NCBI RefSeq assembly: GCF_000741765.1
Contig: NZ_JGZU01000005.1
Span: 1 to 59,938, forward strand
Length of the DNA: 59,938 nt
Source of the DNA: Bifidobacterium tsurumiense
GTDB taxonomy: Bacteria; Actinomycetota; Actinomycetes; Actinomycetales; Bifidobacteriaceae
Direction of reading: 5' to 3'
Position 1 is the stretch's first letter. The number at the start of each line of letters is the position of its first letter. Positions 8,472-18,021 of this stretch are shown here, in pieces. The notes beneath the pieces were generated by a model. The model had not been told where the DNA came from. It ran no database searches and saw only the letters and a program-made list of their open reading frames with translations. Made by a program: the position numbers and the translations under genes.

Positions 8472-9917
8472 TTGTCTCAGGTGAACAGCACTCAAGATGT
8501 GTTCGAACATTCGGCAGACAAGATGCGCGAGCACGGTCTGAGTGAAGTGGCAATAACGCAGTTCCGCAGATTGTATGATGTGTGGCGCAACGAAGAGGCG
8601 AGTAGCTGGATTCGTGAGGATGCCATAGAACCGGTCACTGATGTTCCAAGCTTCCATGAAGTGTATGAAACGATCGATCATGATGAGGCAGTCGGCGCAT
8701 TCGCCAAAACCGCGTTCCTGAAGCTCAATGGCGGATTGGGCACGTCGATGGGATTGGAACAGGCCAAATCGCTGCTCATGGTTCGTCGCCATAAGGCGAG
8801 GAAAATGCGCTTTCTGGACATCATCATCGGGCAGGTGCTCACCGCTCGAACCCGTCTTGGCGTTCCGCTGCCTCTGACCTTCATGAATTCCTTCCGCACT
8901 GCTGACGATACGATGCGCGTGCTGCATCAGAACCGTCATTTCAAGCAGGAAGAGATTCCGACCCAAATAATCCAACACCAAGAGCCGAAGATCGTTGAGT
9001 CCACAGGCGAGCCAGTCTCGTATCCGAAAAATACTGCATTGGAATGGTGTCCACCAGGGCATGGCGATCTGTTCTCTACGATCTGGGAATCGGGTTTGCT
9101 GGACAAGCTGAGCGAACGCGGCTTTGAATACCTGTTCATATCGAATTCGGATAATCTTGGTGCCCGCCCTTCCCGAACCCTGGCACAGCATTTTGAAAAT
9201 ACCGGTGCACCCTTCATGGCAGAAGTCGCCACACGAACCTATGCGGATCGCAAAGGCGGCCATATCGTTCGTGACACGGCTACCGGAAGGCTGATGCTGC
9301 GCGAGATGAGCCAGGTGCATCCCGATGACAAGTCTGCCGCGCAGAGCATCACGCGTCATCCATACTTCAATACCAACAGCATCTGGATTCGCATCGACGC
9401 ACTGCGTGAGAAGCTGCAGCAATATGACGGCGTGCTGCCTTTGCCGGTGATTCGCAACCGCAAAACCGTCGATCCAACCGATCCGGAGACGGAACACGTC
9501 GTGCAATTGGAAACGGCCATGGGCGCTGCAATCGGTCTATTCGATGGCGCGATATGCGTTCAGGTCGACCGCATGCGATTCCTGCCGGTGAAAACCACCA
9601 ATGATCTGTTCATCATGCGATCTGATCGCTTCCATCTGACGGATTCCTATGAGATGGAAGATGGCAATTACATTTTCCCCGATGTTGATTTGGATCCTCG
9701 ATATTATCGTAATATCAACGATTTCAATGAGCGTTTCCCATATTCTGTGCCGTCTTTGGCAGCTGCAAAATCGGTGACGATTCGAGGAGATTGGACTTTT
9801 GGTCAAAATACGGCCATGTTCGCGGATGCCGTATTGGAAGATCAAGGGGAGCCGAGTTATGTGCCAAACGGCGAATTCATAGGCCCTCAGGGGGTCGAAC
9901 CAGACGGGTGGTTGTGA
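8472..9917 (+). CDS. ugpA: UTP-glucose-1-phosphate uridylyltransferase, eukaryotic (UDPGP) type
   Basis: This enzyme makes UDP-glucose from UTP and glucose-1-phosphate, feeding galactose metabolism (Leloir and bifid-shunt sugar entry), glycolipids and polysaccharides. The 481 residues match the eukaryote-like UDPGP family found in bifidobacteria, not GalU. Visible signatures are the nucleotide-binding loop FLKLNGGLGTSMG (about residues 82-94), LPLTFMNSFRT, the substrate loop EWCPPGHGDLF, YLFISNSDNLGA and PVKTTNDLFIMRSD. The start is a TTG at 8472 (MSQVNSTQ), preceded by AGAAAGG at suitable spacing. A single-gene unit, it lies apart from any visible galactose or lacto-N-biose operon. Its frame is intact. 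Confidence 0.93.
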   Translation: MSQVNSTQDVFEHSADKMREHGLSEVAITQFRRLYDVWRNEEASSWIREDAIEPVTDVPSFHEVYETIDHDEAVGAFAKTAFLKLNGGLGTSMGLEQAKSLLMVRRHKARKMRFLDIIIGQVLTARTRLGVPLPLTFMNSFRTADDTMRVLHQNRHFKQEEIPTQIIQHQEPKIVESTGEPVSYPKNTALEWCPPGHGDLFSTIWESGLLDKLSERGFEYLFISNSDNLGARPSRTLAQHFENTGAPFMAEVATRTYADRKGGHIVRDTATGRLMLREMSQVHPDDKSAAQSITRHPYFNTNSIWIRIDALREKLQQYDGVLPLPVIRNRKTVDPTDPETEHVVQLETAMGAAIGLFDGAICVQVDRMRFLPVKTTNDLFIMRSDRFHLTDSYEMEDGNYIFPDVDLDPRYYRNINDFNERFPYSVPSLAAAKSVTIRGDWTFGQNTAMFADAVLEDQGEPSYVPNGEFIGPQGVEPDGWL

Positions 9918-9995
9918 GCGCAAGTTTCAGCCATACAGGAAAAACAGGCGCTTTTTCGGGAAAACGGGCACGAGCGTGCCAAAAAAGCTCTAGGA

Positions 9996-10001
9996 TATAA
10001 T
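9996..10001 (+). promoter_or_regulatory. -10 element upstream of pafBC
   Basis: A perfect TATAAT stands at 9996-10001, 58 bases before the pafBC start. No clear -35 box is visible 17 bases upstream. Before it, GGCACGAGCGTGCC followed by AAAAAA could terminate ugpA transcription on the plus strand only weakly. Confidence 0.5.
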
Positions 10002-10059
10002 GAGCATGTGTGTGGATTGATGCACACTTATGAGTAACGGTAATGATACGTGAGGACTA

Positions 10060-11970
10060 ATGGCAGAAGGAAGCAACGGTAGGCGGCGTTTTTCCGACAA
10101 ATGGGGCAAGCACGAGCTGGATGTGTTGGCTGTATTGTCATCCGCATTCCCGCAATGGCTCACTTCACGTCAGATCGCACAACGTGTGAAAGCGTATGCC
10201 GATTCCTATGGCGAGCTTGCGGATCAGGCGGCCAAGGCGGCATTTGCAAAGCAATTCCAACGTGATCGCGCCAAGTTGGCGGCGATGGGCATTGCCATCG
10301 AATCAAGGCAACCTGAATATTCATCCAAGTCTGAGGGACAGGATTTTGCATCCTACAGACTTCAGCTTGGAGACGAACCTCGAGTGCGACTTCGTTTTGA
10401 ACAAGAGGATCTTCCCGTTTTGGCCACTGCCAACTATTTGGCACGGTCTATGTCGATTTCCTCTTCTTCTCAGCAGCAGGTTCAGCAGACTTCTCGTACG
10501 GCACCTCGCGTGCCGCAGACTCCGATTCCGGGACTTGGCTTGGATTCGATCGCCCCGGGTTTGGGAACGCAGACCATCCCTGACAATTTGGTCAAGGTGA
10601 TTGATTCGCGTAGGTTTGCCGCCACGGTGGACGTCGATGGCGAGCATATCAACGTGGCATACACCGATTCGGATGATTTGGCCATGTTCGTTCTCGAGCA
10701 TCCAGGCGCGACCATTGTCAGCCCTCAGGAAGCGGTGGATGCCTTCCATCGTCGTTTGGATGCCGCGACACGATTTGTCTTGGCGGACTCTTCGCGCAAT
10801 GATGTCGATCAGAATGAGCAGAGTGAGCAAGGCGATCAGCCCAGCGAACCGGGAGATCCCGAATTCCTTGACTCCCAGCAGAAGAAGCCTTCGGCATTCC
10901 AGACCGGCAGTGAGGTTGACCGTCGTCTCCGATTGATGCTGTTCCTTTCTGCACATCTCGGCGAGGAATTCTCCTTGGCTGAGTTGGCCGAGCGTTTCAT
11001 AGGCCACGCCAAGTCAGAGGACGAGCTGAAGAAGTACGTCACGGTGATTCACAAGGACATCAACACCTTGACCACGGTGTCGGATGACGGTGAGATGGCG
11101 GGAAGCCAGTTCTTCGATATCGATTGGTCGCTTTTGGATGCCGAGGGCATTGTTTCGGCGACCAATTCGCTTGGATTGGAACGCTTGGCAGGTATCTCAC
11201 AGCAATATCTGAGCATGCTCACCGCTTCGATGAGCTATTTGGCTCATGCTCCATTGCTGCCAGACAAGGAACGCTCGCAGGCCCAGTCGCTGTATCTGCG
11301 TCTACGTCAGCATGTGAAGCCGGGGGAGACCCCTTGGCTGAGCTTGACTGGTTATGAAACCGAACCACGCAGTTTCTCAGTGGTGCGTCGTGCCATTTCC
11401 ACCTCTTCGCTTTTGGATATGGAATACACGGATGGCGCAGGTCGGACACGTCGCAAGCTTGTGGCTCCTGCGAAGATTTTCGTGGATGAGGGTGTCTACT
11501 ACGTTGCCGTATGGACCGATGTGGAATCGGCTGCACCTGAGGATCTGGCTCGTTTTGTGGCCAAGGATACGACCATCAACAAGGCCACTGGCAAGCCGAG
11601 GATTTGGCAGGTACTGCGCCTGGCTCGCATTGAGCATGCGGATTTGGTCGAGCCCACGAACCCTGTCGAGATTCCGGATGCTCCAGTCAGCGAATTGCGC
11701 CAGTGGAGTTTTGACAATGGAACCGCCGCGGTATTCATCACTGACCAAGAGGATCTGAATTTTGTCAAGGCATTGCAGGGAGCCAAAGTGGAGCCTTGCG
11801 GTGAGGGCGAAAAGGTTCATCTCACCGTGGTCTCTGACTCGTGGTTCGTGGCCTTCTGCATTGCCCACGCACGTCATATCACAGCTGTCGCACCAGAAAC
11901 CTTGCGTTCCATGATTACCGTGAGAGCGGAGCGCGAGCTCAGCTTGGGGCACGACAACGTAGAGGACTGA
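10060..11970 (+). CDS. pafBC: Fused PafB-PafC-type WYL-domain transcriptional activator
   Basis: In actinobacteria PafB and PafC together form a RecA-independent DNA-damage response activator. Here one 636-residue chain seems to hold both halves. The first half has an HTH/WYL N-terminus (about 1-120, FSDKWGKHELDVLAVLSSAF and WLTSRQIAQRV) and a WYL-like segment to about 245. A low-complexity Gln/Asp/Glu linker lies at about 245-285. The second half starts at VDRRLRLMLFLSAHLGEEFS (about 287), a PafC-like HTH, and ends with a WYL-like domain around ATNSLGLERLAG and KIFVDEGVYYVAVW. Separate PafB and PafC are about 320 residues each, so the length fits a fusion. The ATG at 10060 follows GAGGACTA. 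It lies just upstream of a small membrane protein gene. The domain assignment is by eye. Confidence 0.8.
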   Translation: MAEGSNGRRRFSDKWGKHELDVLAVLSSAFPQWLTSRQIAQRVKAYADSYGELADQAAKAAFAKQFQRDRAKLAAMGIAIESRQPEYSSKSEGQDFASYRLQLGDEPRVRLRFEQEDLPVLATANYLARSMSISSSSQQQVQQTSRTAPRVPQTPIPGLGLDSIAPGLGTQTIPDNLVKVIDSRRFAATVDVDGEHINVAYTDSDDLAMFVLEHPGATIVSPQEAVDAFHRRLDAATRFVLADSSRNDVDQNEQSEQGDQPSEPGDPEFLDSQQKKPSAFQTGSEVDRRLRLMLFLSAHLGEEFSLAELAERFIGHAKSEDELKKYVTVIHKDINTLTTVSDDGEMAGSQFFDIDWSLLDAEGIVSATNSLGLERLAGISQQYLSMLTASMSYLAHAPLLPDKERSQAQSLYLRLRQHVKPGETPWLSLTGYETEPRSFSVVRRAISTSSLLDMEYTDGAGRTRRKLVAPAKIFVDEGVYYVAVWTDVESAAPEDLARFVAKDTTINKATGKPRIWQVLRLARIEHADLVEPTNPVEIPDAPVSELRQWSFDNGTAAVFITDQEDLNFVKALQGAKVEPCGEGEKVHLTVVSDSWFVAFCIAHARHITAVAPETLRSMITVRAERELSLGHDNVED

Positions 11971-11984
11971 AAGAGAGGAAACCC

Positions 11985-12320
11985 ATGCCTTGGTGGATTT
12001 GGCTGGTCTTGACCATAGCCATGATTGCCTCGCTAGCCGCAGGCACCGTGTATGCCATCAAGCATGGGCTTCGGGCTCTGCACACCGTCGGCAAAGTGAG
12101 CGCTCAGTTCAGCAAGAGGTTCGAGGCCATGGCGGAGCCTGTCGAATCGGATCCTGACCAGCCGGCCGTATTTACGCAACCCTTGCGTGTTGCGGCCCAG
12201 CGATATAGCGATGCCCATGTGGATGTGATCAAGCGCGACAATCGCAAGCGGAATCGTCATGTCCGCCAGTGGGCTCGCTGGGATAGATTCAATAATCCCG
12301 AGGTTCCCGCACAGGAGTGA
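11985..12320 (+). CDS. Small single-pass membrane protein of unknown function
   Basis: This 111-residue protein starts at ATG 11985 behind AGAGAGGAAA, 14 bases after the pafBC stop, so it is likely cotranscribed. Residues 2-23 (WWIWLVLTIAMIASLAAGTVYA) form a membrane anchor with a short outside N-terminus. A cytoplasmic amphipathic part follows (KHGLRALHTVGKVSAQFSKR), then an acidic linker and a basic C-terminus rich in Arg/Lys. The layout recalls TatA-like proteins, but the glycine hinge and typical phenylalanine are not convincing. In actinobacteria pafBC is often followed by tatA-tatC; no tatC is here. Confidence 0.7.
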   Translation: MPWWIWLVLTIAMIASLAAGTVYAIKHGLRALHTVGKVSAQFSKRFEAMAEPVESDPDQPAVFTQPLRVAAQRYSDAHVDVIKRDNRKRNRHVRQWARWDRFNNPEVPAQE

Positions 12321-12514
12321 ATCTGCTCGGCCAGGAAACCATGGCTGCAAAGCTTGGCATATCGCCATGTATCCCAAATGTGAGCCGGCTCATTATGAGC
12401 GGCTATGAATACCAGCTCAGTCAAGCTCAGATATACGCCGGCAGCGTGGTATGGCTGGTTGACTTTGTAGGATGGGGACAGGTCTCCAACTGATGGTAAA
12501 TAGGAAGAGAGACT

Positions 12515-15175
12515 GTGTCTTCATCATCTGGCAAACGCCGTGCACAACGTCACAGCGACCAAGCAAATGAATCATTGTCGCCGGCTCAACGATACGCAGC
12601 ATTCAAAAAACAGAAGGCATATCGTGCAACAGCGGCCTCACAATTCGCTCAATCACTTCCATTCGAGCTTGATGATTTCCAGAAACAGGCCATCGATGCG
12701 CTTGAAAATGGAAACAACGTTTTGGTCGCGGCACCGACAGGGGCGGGCAAAACCGTCATCGCCGATTTTGCCATGTTCTTGGCGCAAAATCGCAATGTCA
12801 AGGCCTTTTACACCACCCCGATCAAAGCGTTGAGCAACCAGAAATACCATGATTTGGTCGATCTCTACGGCTCGGATCGAGTGGGTCTGCTTACAGGCGA
12901 TATATCAGTGAATTCAGAGGCTGATATCGTGGTGATGACCACAGAGGTGCTGCGCAATATGCTGTATGAGCACTCTTCGACTCTGAATGCTCTTCGATAC
13001 GTGATACTTGATGAAGTTCATTATCTTGCTGATCGATTCCGTGGACCAGTATGGGAGGAGGTCATCATTCATCTGCCGTCGTCGGTGCGTATCGTGGGCC
13101 TTTCCGCAACGGTTTCCAATGTCGAGGATTTCTCTCAATGGATCGCCTCCGTTCGCGGTGATACCAAATTGGTTGTCTCCGAGCATCGACCGGTGCCCTT
13201 GGAACAGCATGTTTTGGTGCAGGCCGATGAGAATAGCGAGCCTGAACTCTATGACCTCTATCGTCATGACAACAACGGCAAGCAGACCGATAAGCTGAAT
13301 GCGCATTTGGCTAGCAGGCTTGATCAGCTGGATAGGCAGGCTTTGAGGCGACGAGGACAGCATGCCTCCTCATATGGCAGAAAGTCCGGCAAACGGCATG
13401 TCGAGCGTCAGCATCCTGTGAGGTATATGCCACGGCGTTGGGCGGTCGTTGATGAGCTGCAATATCTGGATATGCTGCCGGGGATTTTCTTCATATTTTC
13501 CCGCAATGGCTGCGATCAGGCCGTGGAACAGTGCATCAACGCGGGTCTTGAGCTCACCAGTCATGAAGAGTCACTGAAGATCCGCCAGATTGTCGACGAA
13601 ATGGTTGAAGGGCAAATGTCGAAGGATGATCTGAAGGCTTTGCACTTCAGCCAGTTCCGCTTTGCCCTCGAAGAGGGGTTCGCGGCCCACCATGCCGGCA
13701 TGGTCGCTTTGTATCGCCATATCGTGGAGCGTCTGTTCTCCGAAGGCTTGGTCAAGGTGGTTTTCGCCACGGAGACATTGGCCTTGGGCATCAATATGCC
13801 TGCGCGAAGTGTCGTTGTGGAAAAACTCGAGAAATATGACGGCACAGGTCATGTGGGACTGACCCCAGGCGAATTCACCCAGCTGACCGGTCGAGCCGGG
13901 AGGCGTGGCATCGATAGCATTGGCCATGCGGTGGTCGTGGATCACCGCGATTTTGTGCCAGCGACTGCTGCTGCTCTGTCAAGCAAGCGCGTATACCCTC
14001 TGCATTCAAGTTTCAGACCGACTTTCAATATGGCCGTGAATCTGTTGAATTCCAGCGATTATGAAACGGCTCGTATCACATTGGACCATTCATTCGCGCA
14101 GTGGGAGGCAAACGCCTCTGCATGGCAACTCGAGTCGCAAATGACGACTCTGGAGCAGGCATTGCAGGGCTATGAGCAGGCCTTCGCATGTGAATACGGG
14201 GATTTTGCGCAATTGCTCAAGATTCGCATGGAGCTGAGCGAAGCTCAAAAGGATGAGCGCAAACGCATCAAGCACCGCGTATTCGCCACGGAGTCCGAGC
14301 GTAAACGGGCCTTCAAGGAGCTCGATGAGCGGATCGCACGTCTTCGCGAACAGGATGCCAACCATCCCTGCAGGCAATGCCCTGATTTGCAACAGCATAT
14401 GGTGTGGGGACACAGATGGACCCGCGAATATAAGGAGTTGAGACGAATTCGGCATCGTTTCGATTCGCGTACGGGATCCGTGGCACGGCAATTCGACGGT
14501 ATTTGCGGAATTTTGCATGATTTCGGTTACTTGTCGATCTCTGCACAGAACAAAGCATCCGAGAAGCCGGAATCTCATGGAAGAGCCTCAGAGCTTGGAA
14601 ATATCGCAGAACGCCGCCAATCCAAGGATTATCAACTGACCGAGCACGGACAGCTGCTGCGCAGACTCTACAGCGAACAGGATCTTGTGCTTGCTCAGGC
14701 AATATACAGCGGTGTTTTGGATGAGTTGACGCCTGTGCAACTGGCTTCGACACTGAGCACTCTGGTGGTGGAGTCACGCAGGGGAGGCGGGGGAGAGCCA
14801 CGCCATTACCCCGGTGGCCCTGAAGGCGCTGTGGCGGTTGCCGCCCAGCAGATGCGGCGGATCCATACGCAAGTCAATGTGCTTCGCGATGATGCCGGCC
14901 TGGAAGAATTGATGCCACTGGATGTGTCTTTGGTCGATGTGTTCTATGACTGGGCATGCGGGGACGACCTCTCCAGCGTGCTGCGCAATACTGAGCTGAC
15001 AGGCGGCGATTTTGTGCGCAATGCCAAGCGTTTGGCCGATGTATTGCAGCAAATCGCTGTGGCCAAGCCATATCTTGGCGATCATGCTCAATTGGCAGAG
15101 GTCGCACATGAGGCTGAGTCATTGATCAATCGTGGTGTGATCGCATATACAGGAATCGATATCGAACAGGATTGA
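12515..15175 (+). CDS. helY: Ski2-like DEAD/DEAH-box RNA helicase HelY
   Basis: An ATP-dependent helicase of the Ski2/Mtr4 type (886 residues), probably acting in RNA turnover. Motifs in order: Q-like FELDDFQKQAID, Walker A VLVAAPTGAGKTV (about 70-82), TPIKALSNQKY (Ia), DEVH in ILDEVHYLADRF (motif II, about 165), GLSATVSN (III), ATETLALGINMPARSVV (V) and QLTGRAGRRGID (VI, about 460). The C-terminal third carries DSHCT-like helical sequence (DEDLTPVQLA-type helices, LSTLVVESRR). The start is GTG at 12515 behind AGGAAGAGAG. In mycobacteria and other actinobacteria helY lies near pafBC, arcA/tat genes, as here. The frame is intact. No regulator site was recognised in 12321-12514. Confidence 0.92.
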   Translation: MSSSSGKRRAQRHSDQANESLSPAQRYAAFKKQKAYRATAASQFAQSLPFELDDFQKQAIDALENGNNVLVAAPTGAGKTVIADFAMFLAQNRNVKAFYTTPIKALSNQKYHDLVDLYGSDRVGLLTGDISVNSEADIVVMTTEVLRNMLYEHSSTLNALRYVILDEVHYLADRFRGPVWEEVIIHLPSSVRIVGLSATVSNVEDFSQWIASVRGDTKLVVSEHRPVPLEQHVLVQADENSEPELYDLYRHDNNGKQTDKLNAHLASRLDQLDRQALRRRGQHASSYGRKSGKRHVERQHPVRYMPRRWAVVDELQYLDMLPGIFFIFSRNGCDQAVEQCINAGLELTSHEESLKIRQIVDEMVEGQMSKDDLKALHFSQFRFALEEGFAAHHAGMVALYRHIVERLFSEGLVKVVFATETLALGINMPARSVVVEKLEKYDGTGHVGLTPGEFTQLTGRAGRRGIDSIGHAVVVDHRDFVPATAAALSSKRVYPLHSSFRPTFNMAVNLLNSSDYETARITLDHSFAQWEANASAWQLESQMTTLEQALQGYEQAFACEYGDFAQLLKIRMELSEAQKDERKRIKHRVFATESERKRAFKELDERIARLREQDANHPCRQCPDLQQHMVWGHRWTREYKELRRIRHRFDSRTGSVARQFDGICGILHDFGYLSISAQNKASEKPESHGRASELGNIAERRQSKDYQLTEHGQLLRRLYSEQDLVLAQAIYSGVLDELTPVQLASTLSTLVVESRRGGGGEPRHYPGGPEGAVAVAAQQMRRIHTQVNVLRDDAGLEELMPLDVSLVDVFYDWACGDDLSSVLRNTELTGGDFVRNAKRLADVLQQIAVAKPYLGDHAQLAEVAHEAESLINRGVIAYTGIDIEQD

Positions 15176-15286
15176 ATGAGCGGGTGGTACGTAGTCCATC
15201 AGCCTGTGAAGAATTACGGGAATATGGGGCACGTCCTAACTGTTTTGTAGCTTGGATGATAGTGAGCCAATAAGGAGGCAAAGGTA

Positions 15287-15634
15287 ATGGCAGAACGCAG
15301 TCTGCGAGGCATGAGCATCGGTGCAAAGTCTTTGGAGTCTGATGACAACGTGGATTTCGCCGCGCGCAATGATGTGGCATACATCTGCCCGAAGGGTCAT
15401 CGCACCATCCTGCCATTTGCTGAGGGTGCAGAAGTCCCGGATGAATGGGAATGCCGTTGCGGCCTTGTGGCACGACGTGAGGGCGAGCAGGATCAGGAAG
15501 GCGATGAAATCACCAAGCCTACCCGCACACACTGGGATATGCTGCTTGAACGCCGTAGCGAAGATGAGCTGAAGACGCTGCTTGACAAGCGTCTGGAAAT
15601 GCACCGCGAAGGTTGGATTCCTGATTACGAATAA
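15287..15634 (+). CDS. rbpA: RNA polymerase-binding protein RbpA
   Basis: RbpA is an essential actinobacterial factor that binds RNA polymerase and the group 1 or 2 sigma factor and stabilises the open promoter complex. The 115 residues show the expected parts: N-terminal tail with SLRGMSIGAKSLESD, the zinc-binding core with CPKGH and ECRCG Cys/His ligands (about residues 35-67), a basic linker, and the sigma-interaction helix THWDMLLERRSEDELKTLL. It starts at ATG 15287 with a very strong AAGGAGG site. It is a single-gene unit closed by the hairpin at 15671. The presence of RbpA alone places the genome in the Actinobacteria. Confidence 0.95.
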   Translation: MAERSLRGMSIGAKSLESDDNVDFAARNDVAYICPKGHRTILPFAEGAEVPDEWECRCGLVARREGEQDQEGDEITKPTRTHWDMLLERRSEDELKTLLDKRLEMHREGWIPDYE

Positions 15635-15670
15635 TCGTAATCGGCATAATCGTTGCATAACAATAGGAAA

Positions 15671-15712
15671 TTGGGGGAGAGGCGTGCCTGCCATGAAAGG
15701 CAAGCCCTCCCC
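15671..15712 (+). terminator. Rho-independent terminator of rbpA
   Basis: GGGGGAGAGGCGTGCCT and AGGCAAGCCCTCCCC pair in a long, slightly imperfect GC-rich stem with a short loop (GCCATGAA), followed by ATATTTAT. It lies 37 bases after the rbpA stop. Confidence 0.7.
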
Positions 15713-15756
15713 ATATTTATGGCAACCATATTGATGGCATGAGTAGAGGAAGTAAT

Positions 15757-16470
15757 ATGGCGGAAGCAAAACGTGTTGTTCTTTTGGACCTTGATGGCAC
15801 TCTGACCGATTCTGCTGCGGGTATTATTGCATCCATCCGCAAGACCTACGAAGAGATGCAGATCCCTGAGCCAGATGATGCTGAATTGCGTCGCTTTGTG
15901 GGACCTGCAATCAGCACTTCCTTGCGTCGTAATAATGTGCCTGAAGAACGTATCGAAGAAGGCGTTCAGATCTATCGGAAGTATTATTCCCAGCGCGCTG
16001 AATTTGACGATCCCAACCAGCCTGGCAACAAGGTTCCTGGCAATCTGTACAACAGTGTTTTTGAAGGTATTCCGCAGCAGCTGGCTCAGCTTCGCGAAGC
16101 CGGATTCCTGCTGATGGTTGCCACGTGCAAGCCGGAATATCAAGCCAAACCCATTTGCGAACACTTCGGACTGACCGATATGGTCGACGGTATTTATGGT
16201 GCCAGCAAGGATAACACGCGGCTGACCAAGGAACAGGTCATCCGATATGCCTTCGAGAGCTTTGGATTTGACGCCGAGGCCGGCGACCGTGCGCTTATGG
16301 TTGGAGATCGCTGGACCGATGCGGATGGTGCCGTTGCGTGTGGTCTGGATTGCCTTGGTTGCGGCTGGGGCTATGCAGAGCCTGGCGAATTGACCGAACA
16401 CGGTGCTTATCGCATCATCCAGAATGTCTCTGAACTCAATGATGCCGTTCAGGAGTATTTCGCCTCATAA
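15757..16470 (+). CDS. HAD-superfamily phosphatase, phosphoglycolate phosphatase-like
   Basis: A 237-residue HAD hydrolase. Motif I LLDLDGTLTDS holds the Asp nucleophile and the second Asp. The cap domain follows (about 20-85), then motif II MVATCKP (Thr), motif III with Lys (EAGDRALMVGDRWTD includes motif IV, GDR..D), typical of Gph/PNPase-like subfamily IA. It likely dephosphorylates a small sugar or glycolate phosphate; the exact substrate is not readable. An upstream in-frame ATG (15739) has no ribosome site, whereas AGAGGAAG precedes ATG 15757 by 5 bases, so I choose the latter. The gene stands alone between two terminators. Confidence 0.85.
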   Translation: MAEAKRVVLLDLDGTLTDSAAGIIASIRKTYEEMQIPEPDDAELRRFVGPAISTSLRRNNVPEERIEEGVQIYRKYYSQRAEFDDPNQPGNKVPGNLYNSVFEGIPQQLAQLREAGFLLMVATCKPEYQAKPICEHFGLTDMVDGIYGASKDNTRLTKEQVIRYAFESFGFDAEAGDRALMVGDRWTDADGAVACGLDCLGCGWGYAEPGELTEHGAYRIIQNVSELNDAVQEYFAS

Positions 16471-16502
16471 ATAATCCTTGGCATTCAAGGTTGAGTGGAT
16501 TG

Positions 16503-16535
16503 CTGTCCAATGGATGATTTCTATCCATTGGACAG
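16503..16535 (+). terminator. Rho-independent terminator of the HAD gene
   Basis: CTGTCCAATGGAT pairs perfectly with ATCCATTGGACAG around a 7-base loop and is followed by TTTTG. It lies about 30 bases after the HAD gene stop. Confidence 0.8.
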
Positions 16536-17024
16536 TTTTGTATGGTGGCAATTGAGACAGCTCTGGTCAGTTATTCATATTCATGCAGTTTGTATTCCGC
16601 TGGTGTGCAAATCGAACTGAATTGGTGAATGTGTTCTTGCCGTCAAGCGATTCCATGCATTCAATGACAAAGACAACGACAAGGGCTTGTGGATTCGGTA
16701 GCCATCGTCTCCTGCGTAATAATAGTATATATTATCCGATAATGTACGTTATGTCAGATTAATGATATTGGTTTCAGAATACGGATGACCAAATTCCTGG
16801 ATACGACTACCCTATATCCAATGGATTGAAATCGTTTCCTGCCTCTGCACTGACGATGTAACCGCAACAACCTATCCACAGCGTTGTGTTCGGTTAGTGA
16901 TTGAGTGGTTATTATTGCGTGCGCACACTGCGATGAATCAACATGCACACGCAATGCTTGTATCAACTATTTACAATGCAGCCCAATATGCAGCCATATA
17001 CCGACGGCAATACTCGCAAAGTCC
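16536..17024. other. AT-rich gene-free stretch between the HAD gene and tenA
   Basis: About 490 bases without a convincing reading frame. It contains AT-rich segments such as AATAATAGTATATATTATCC near 16725, but I see no rRNA, tRNA or riboswitch in it. The end of tenA transcription from the right must fall here, although no clear minus-strand terminator was found. Confidence 0.5.
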
Positions 17025-17726
17025 TTAGTCCAGCTGATACGAATCCTCGAAGAACCGACGTTCCAGATGGACCATTGTCCGAAATACCTCGGCCTCAGGA
17101 CCATTCACGGAGCAATATTCATTGACCAAAGCGATGAGATTGCCAACCCAGGCACGGAACAGTTCACCTTCGTGCAAATCCACCCAGCCTTTATGCGCAG
17201 GAATCTGTTGGACAACACTGGCATCAACAGTGCGCTTGGCCCAGGCGAGATACACCCATTCCATGCAGCACATTGCGGCAACAAGCACTGGCCAGCCCTT
17301 GTCGGCCAAGGATTCAAGATATTCTCCATACTCCTTATTGGCAGGTGTCTGTTCTGTCTCGTCATATTCTTGCTGGCTGATGTTGTATGCCTTGATGAAA
17401 TGCTCGAAATACGTGGTTTCATTGTCTTCGAACCATTGTGCCTGCTTGCTGAGCATATCCTTGGTTTCTTGGCGCGGAGCCAGTTTGATCAGTCTGCCCA
17501 TCATGCCGTTGTCATAGAATTTAAAATCCTGGATCAGATACGCCTTCAAAACCTCCTCAGGGAGTTCATCATTCAGCAATTCGTTGACGAAACGGGAATT
17601 AATCGCCTCAACCCAATCTTCGGTATTCAACATATACATGTGATCAGCCACTGAGCCGGCTTCGGCCCCGAGCCATGCATAATCGCCGCTTGCTGGTTGC
17701 TTTGCCAGAGGAACATTCTTTGTCAT
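17025..17726 (-). CDS. tenA: TenA-family thiamine salvage protein (aminopyrimidine hydrolase-like)
   Basis: TenA/THI-4 family proteins are all-helical hydrolases that salvage pyrimidine from degraded thiamine. This 233-residue chain has the usual length and helical pattern. Visible are the N-terminal helices with HMYMLNTEDWVEAINSRFVN, YLIQDFKFYDNGMMGRLIKL (with the family Tyr/Asp pocket positions), the long helix with AAMCCMEWVYLAWAKR (Cys and Glu near the active site) and a C-terminal helix with ERRFFEDSYQLD. The start ATG at 17726 follows GGAAAGGG. An upstream in-frame extension exists to 18011, but it runs through leader RNA without family similarity. A TPP riboswitch lies upstream, which supports the thiamine role. 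Confidence 0.85.
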   Translation of the reverse strand: MTKNVPLAKQPASGDYAWLGAEAGSVADHMYMLNTEDWVEAINSRFVNELLNDELPEEVLKAYLIQDFKFYDNGMMGRLIKLAPRQETKDMLSKQAQWFEDNETTYFEHFIKAYNISQQEYDETEQTPANKEYGEYLESLADKGWPVLVAAMCCMEWVYLAWAKRTVDASVVQQIPAHKGWVDLHEGELFRAWVGNLIALVNEYCSVNGPEAEVFRTMVHLERRFFEDSYQLD

Positions 17727-18021
17727 AATTACCCTTTCCGAACGGTATGCAATGAACTTGAGCCATCGCATACCGCCATATTGATTTGGATGGTCGCTCG
17801 TCGTTGTGACGCACCAGTCTCCCCTGTTGATTTGCAACCCACAGGATGTACCTGAGTAAAGAGACGAATTATGATCATTAACAACGAGTGCTTTACGGTT
17901 ATTGAAGGCATCTATGCATTCATATTGCGACTGGCAACACCGAGACAGAATCTCAATTGTTTCGTGCGATAGCCAATAATCATATCGATGCCTTTCATGT
18001 CGTAAAGGCACAGGAAAGAGA
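17727..18021 (-). promoter_or_regulatory. Long 5' leader between the TPP riboswitch and tenA
   Basis: About 295 bases of transcribed leader separate the riboswitch from the tenA ATG. In the tenA frame it stays open to 18011, but the translation (many Cys, His and Arg) does not resemble TenA. It probably contains the expression platform; paired segments such as GGTTGCAAATCAACAGGGGAG and the complementary CTCCCC region are possible, but I could not define a terminator. It may also hold a small leader peptide. Confidence 0.4.

Noticed and set aside
8454..9506. 350-codon minus-strand frame
   Set aside because: Antisense to ugpA, whose full set of catalytic motifs is on the plus strand.
17727..18011. 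N-terminal extension of TenA up to 18011
   Set aside because: The extension lies in riboswitch leader RNA, has no family similarity, and a good ribosome site precedes the shorter start.
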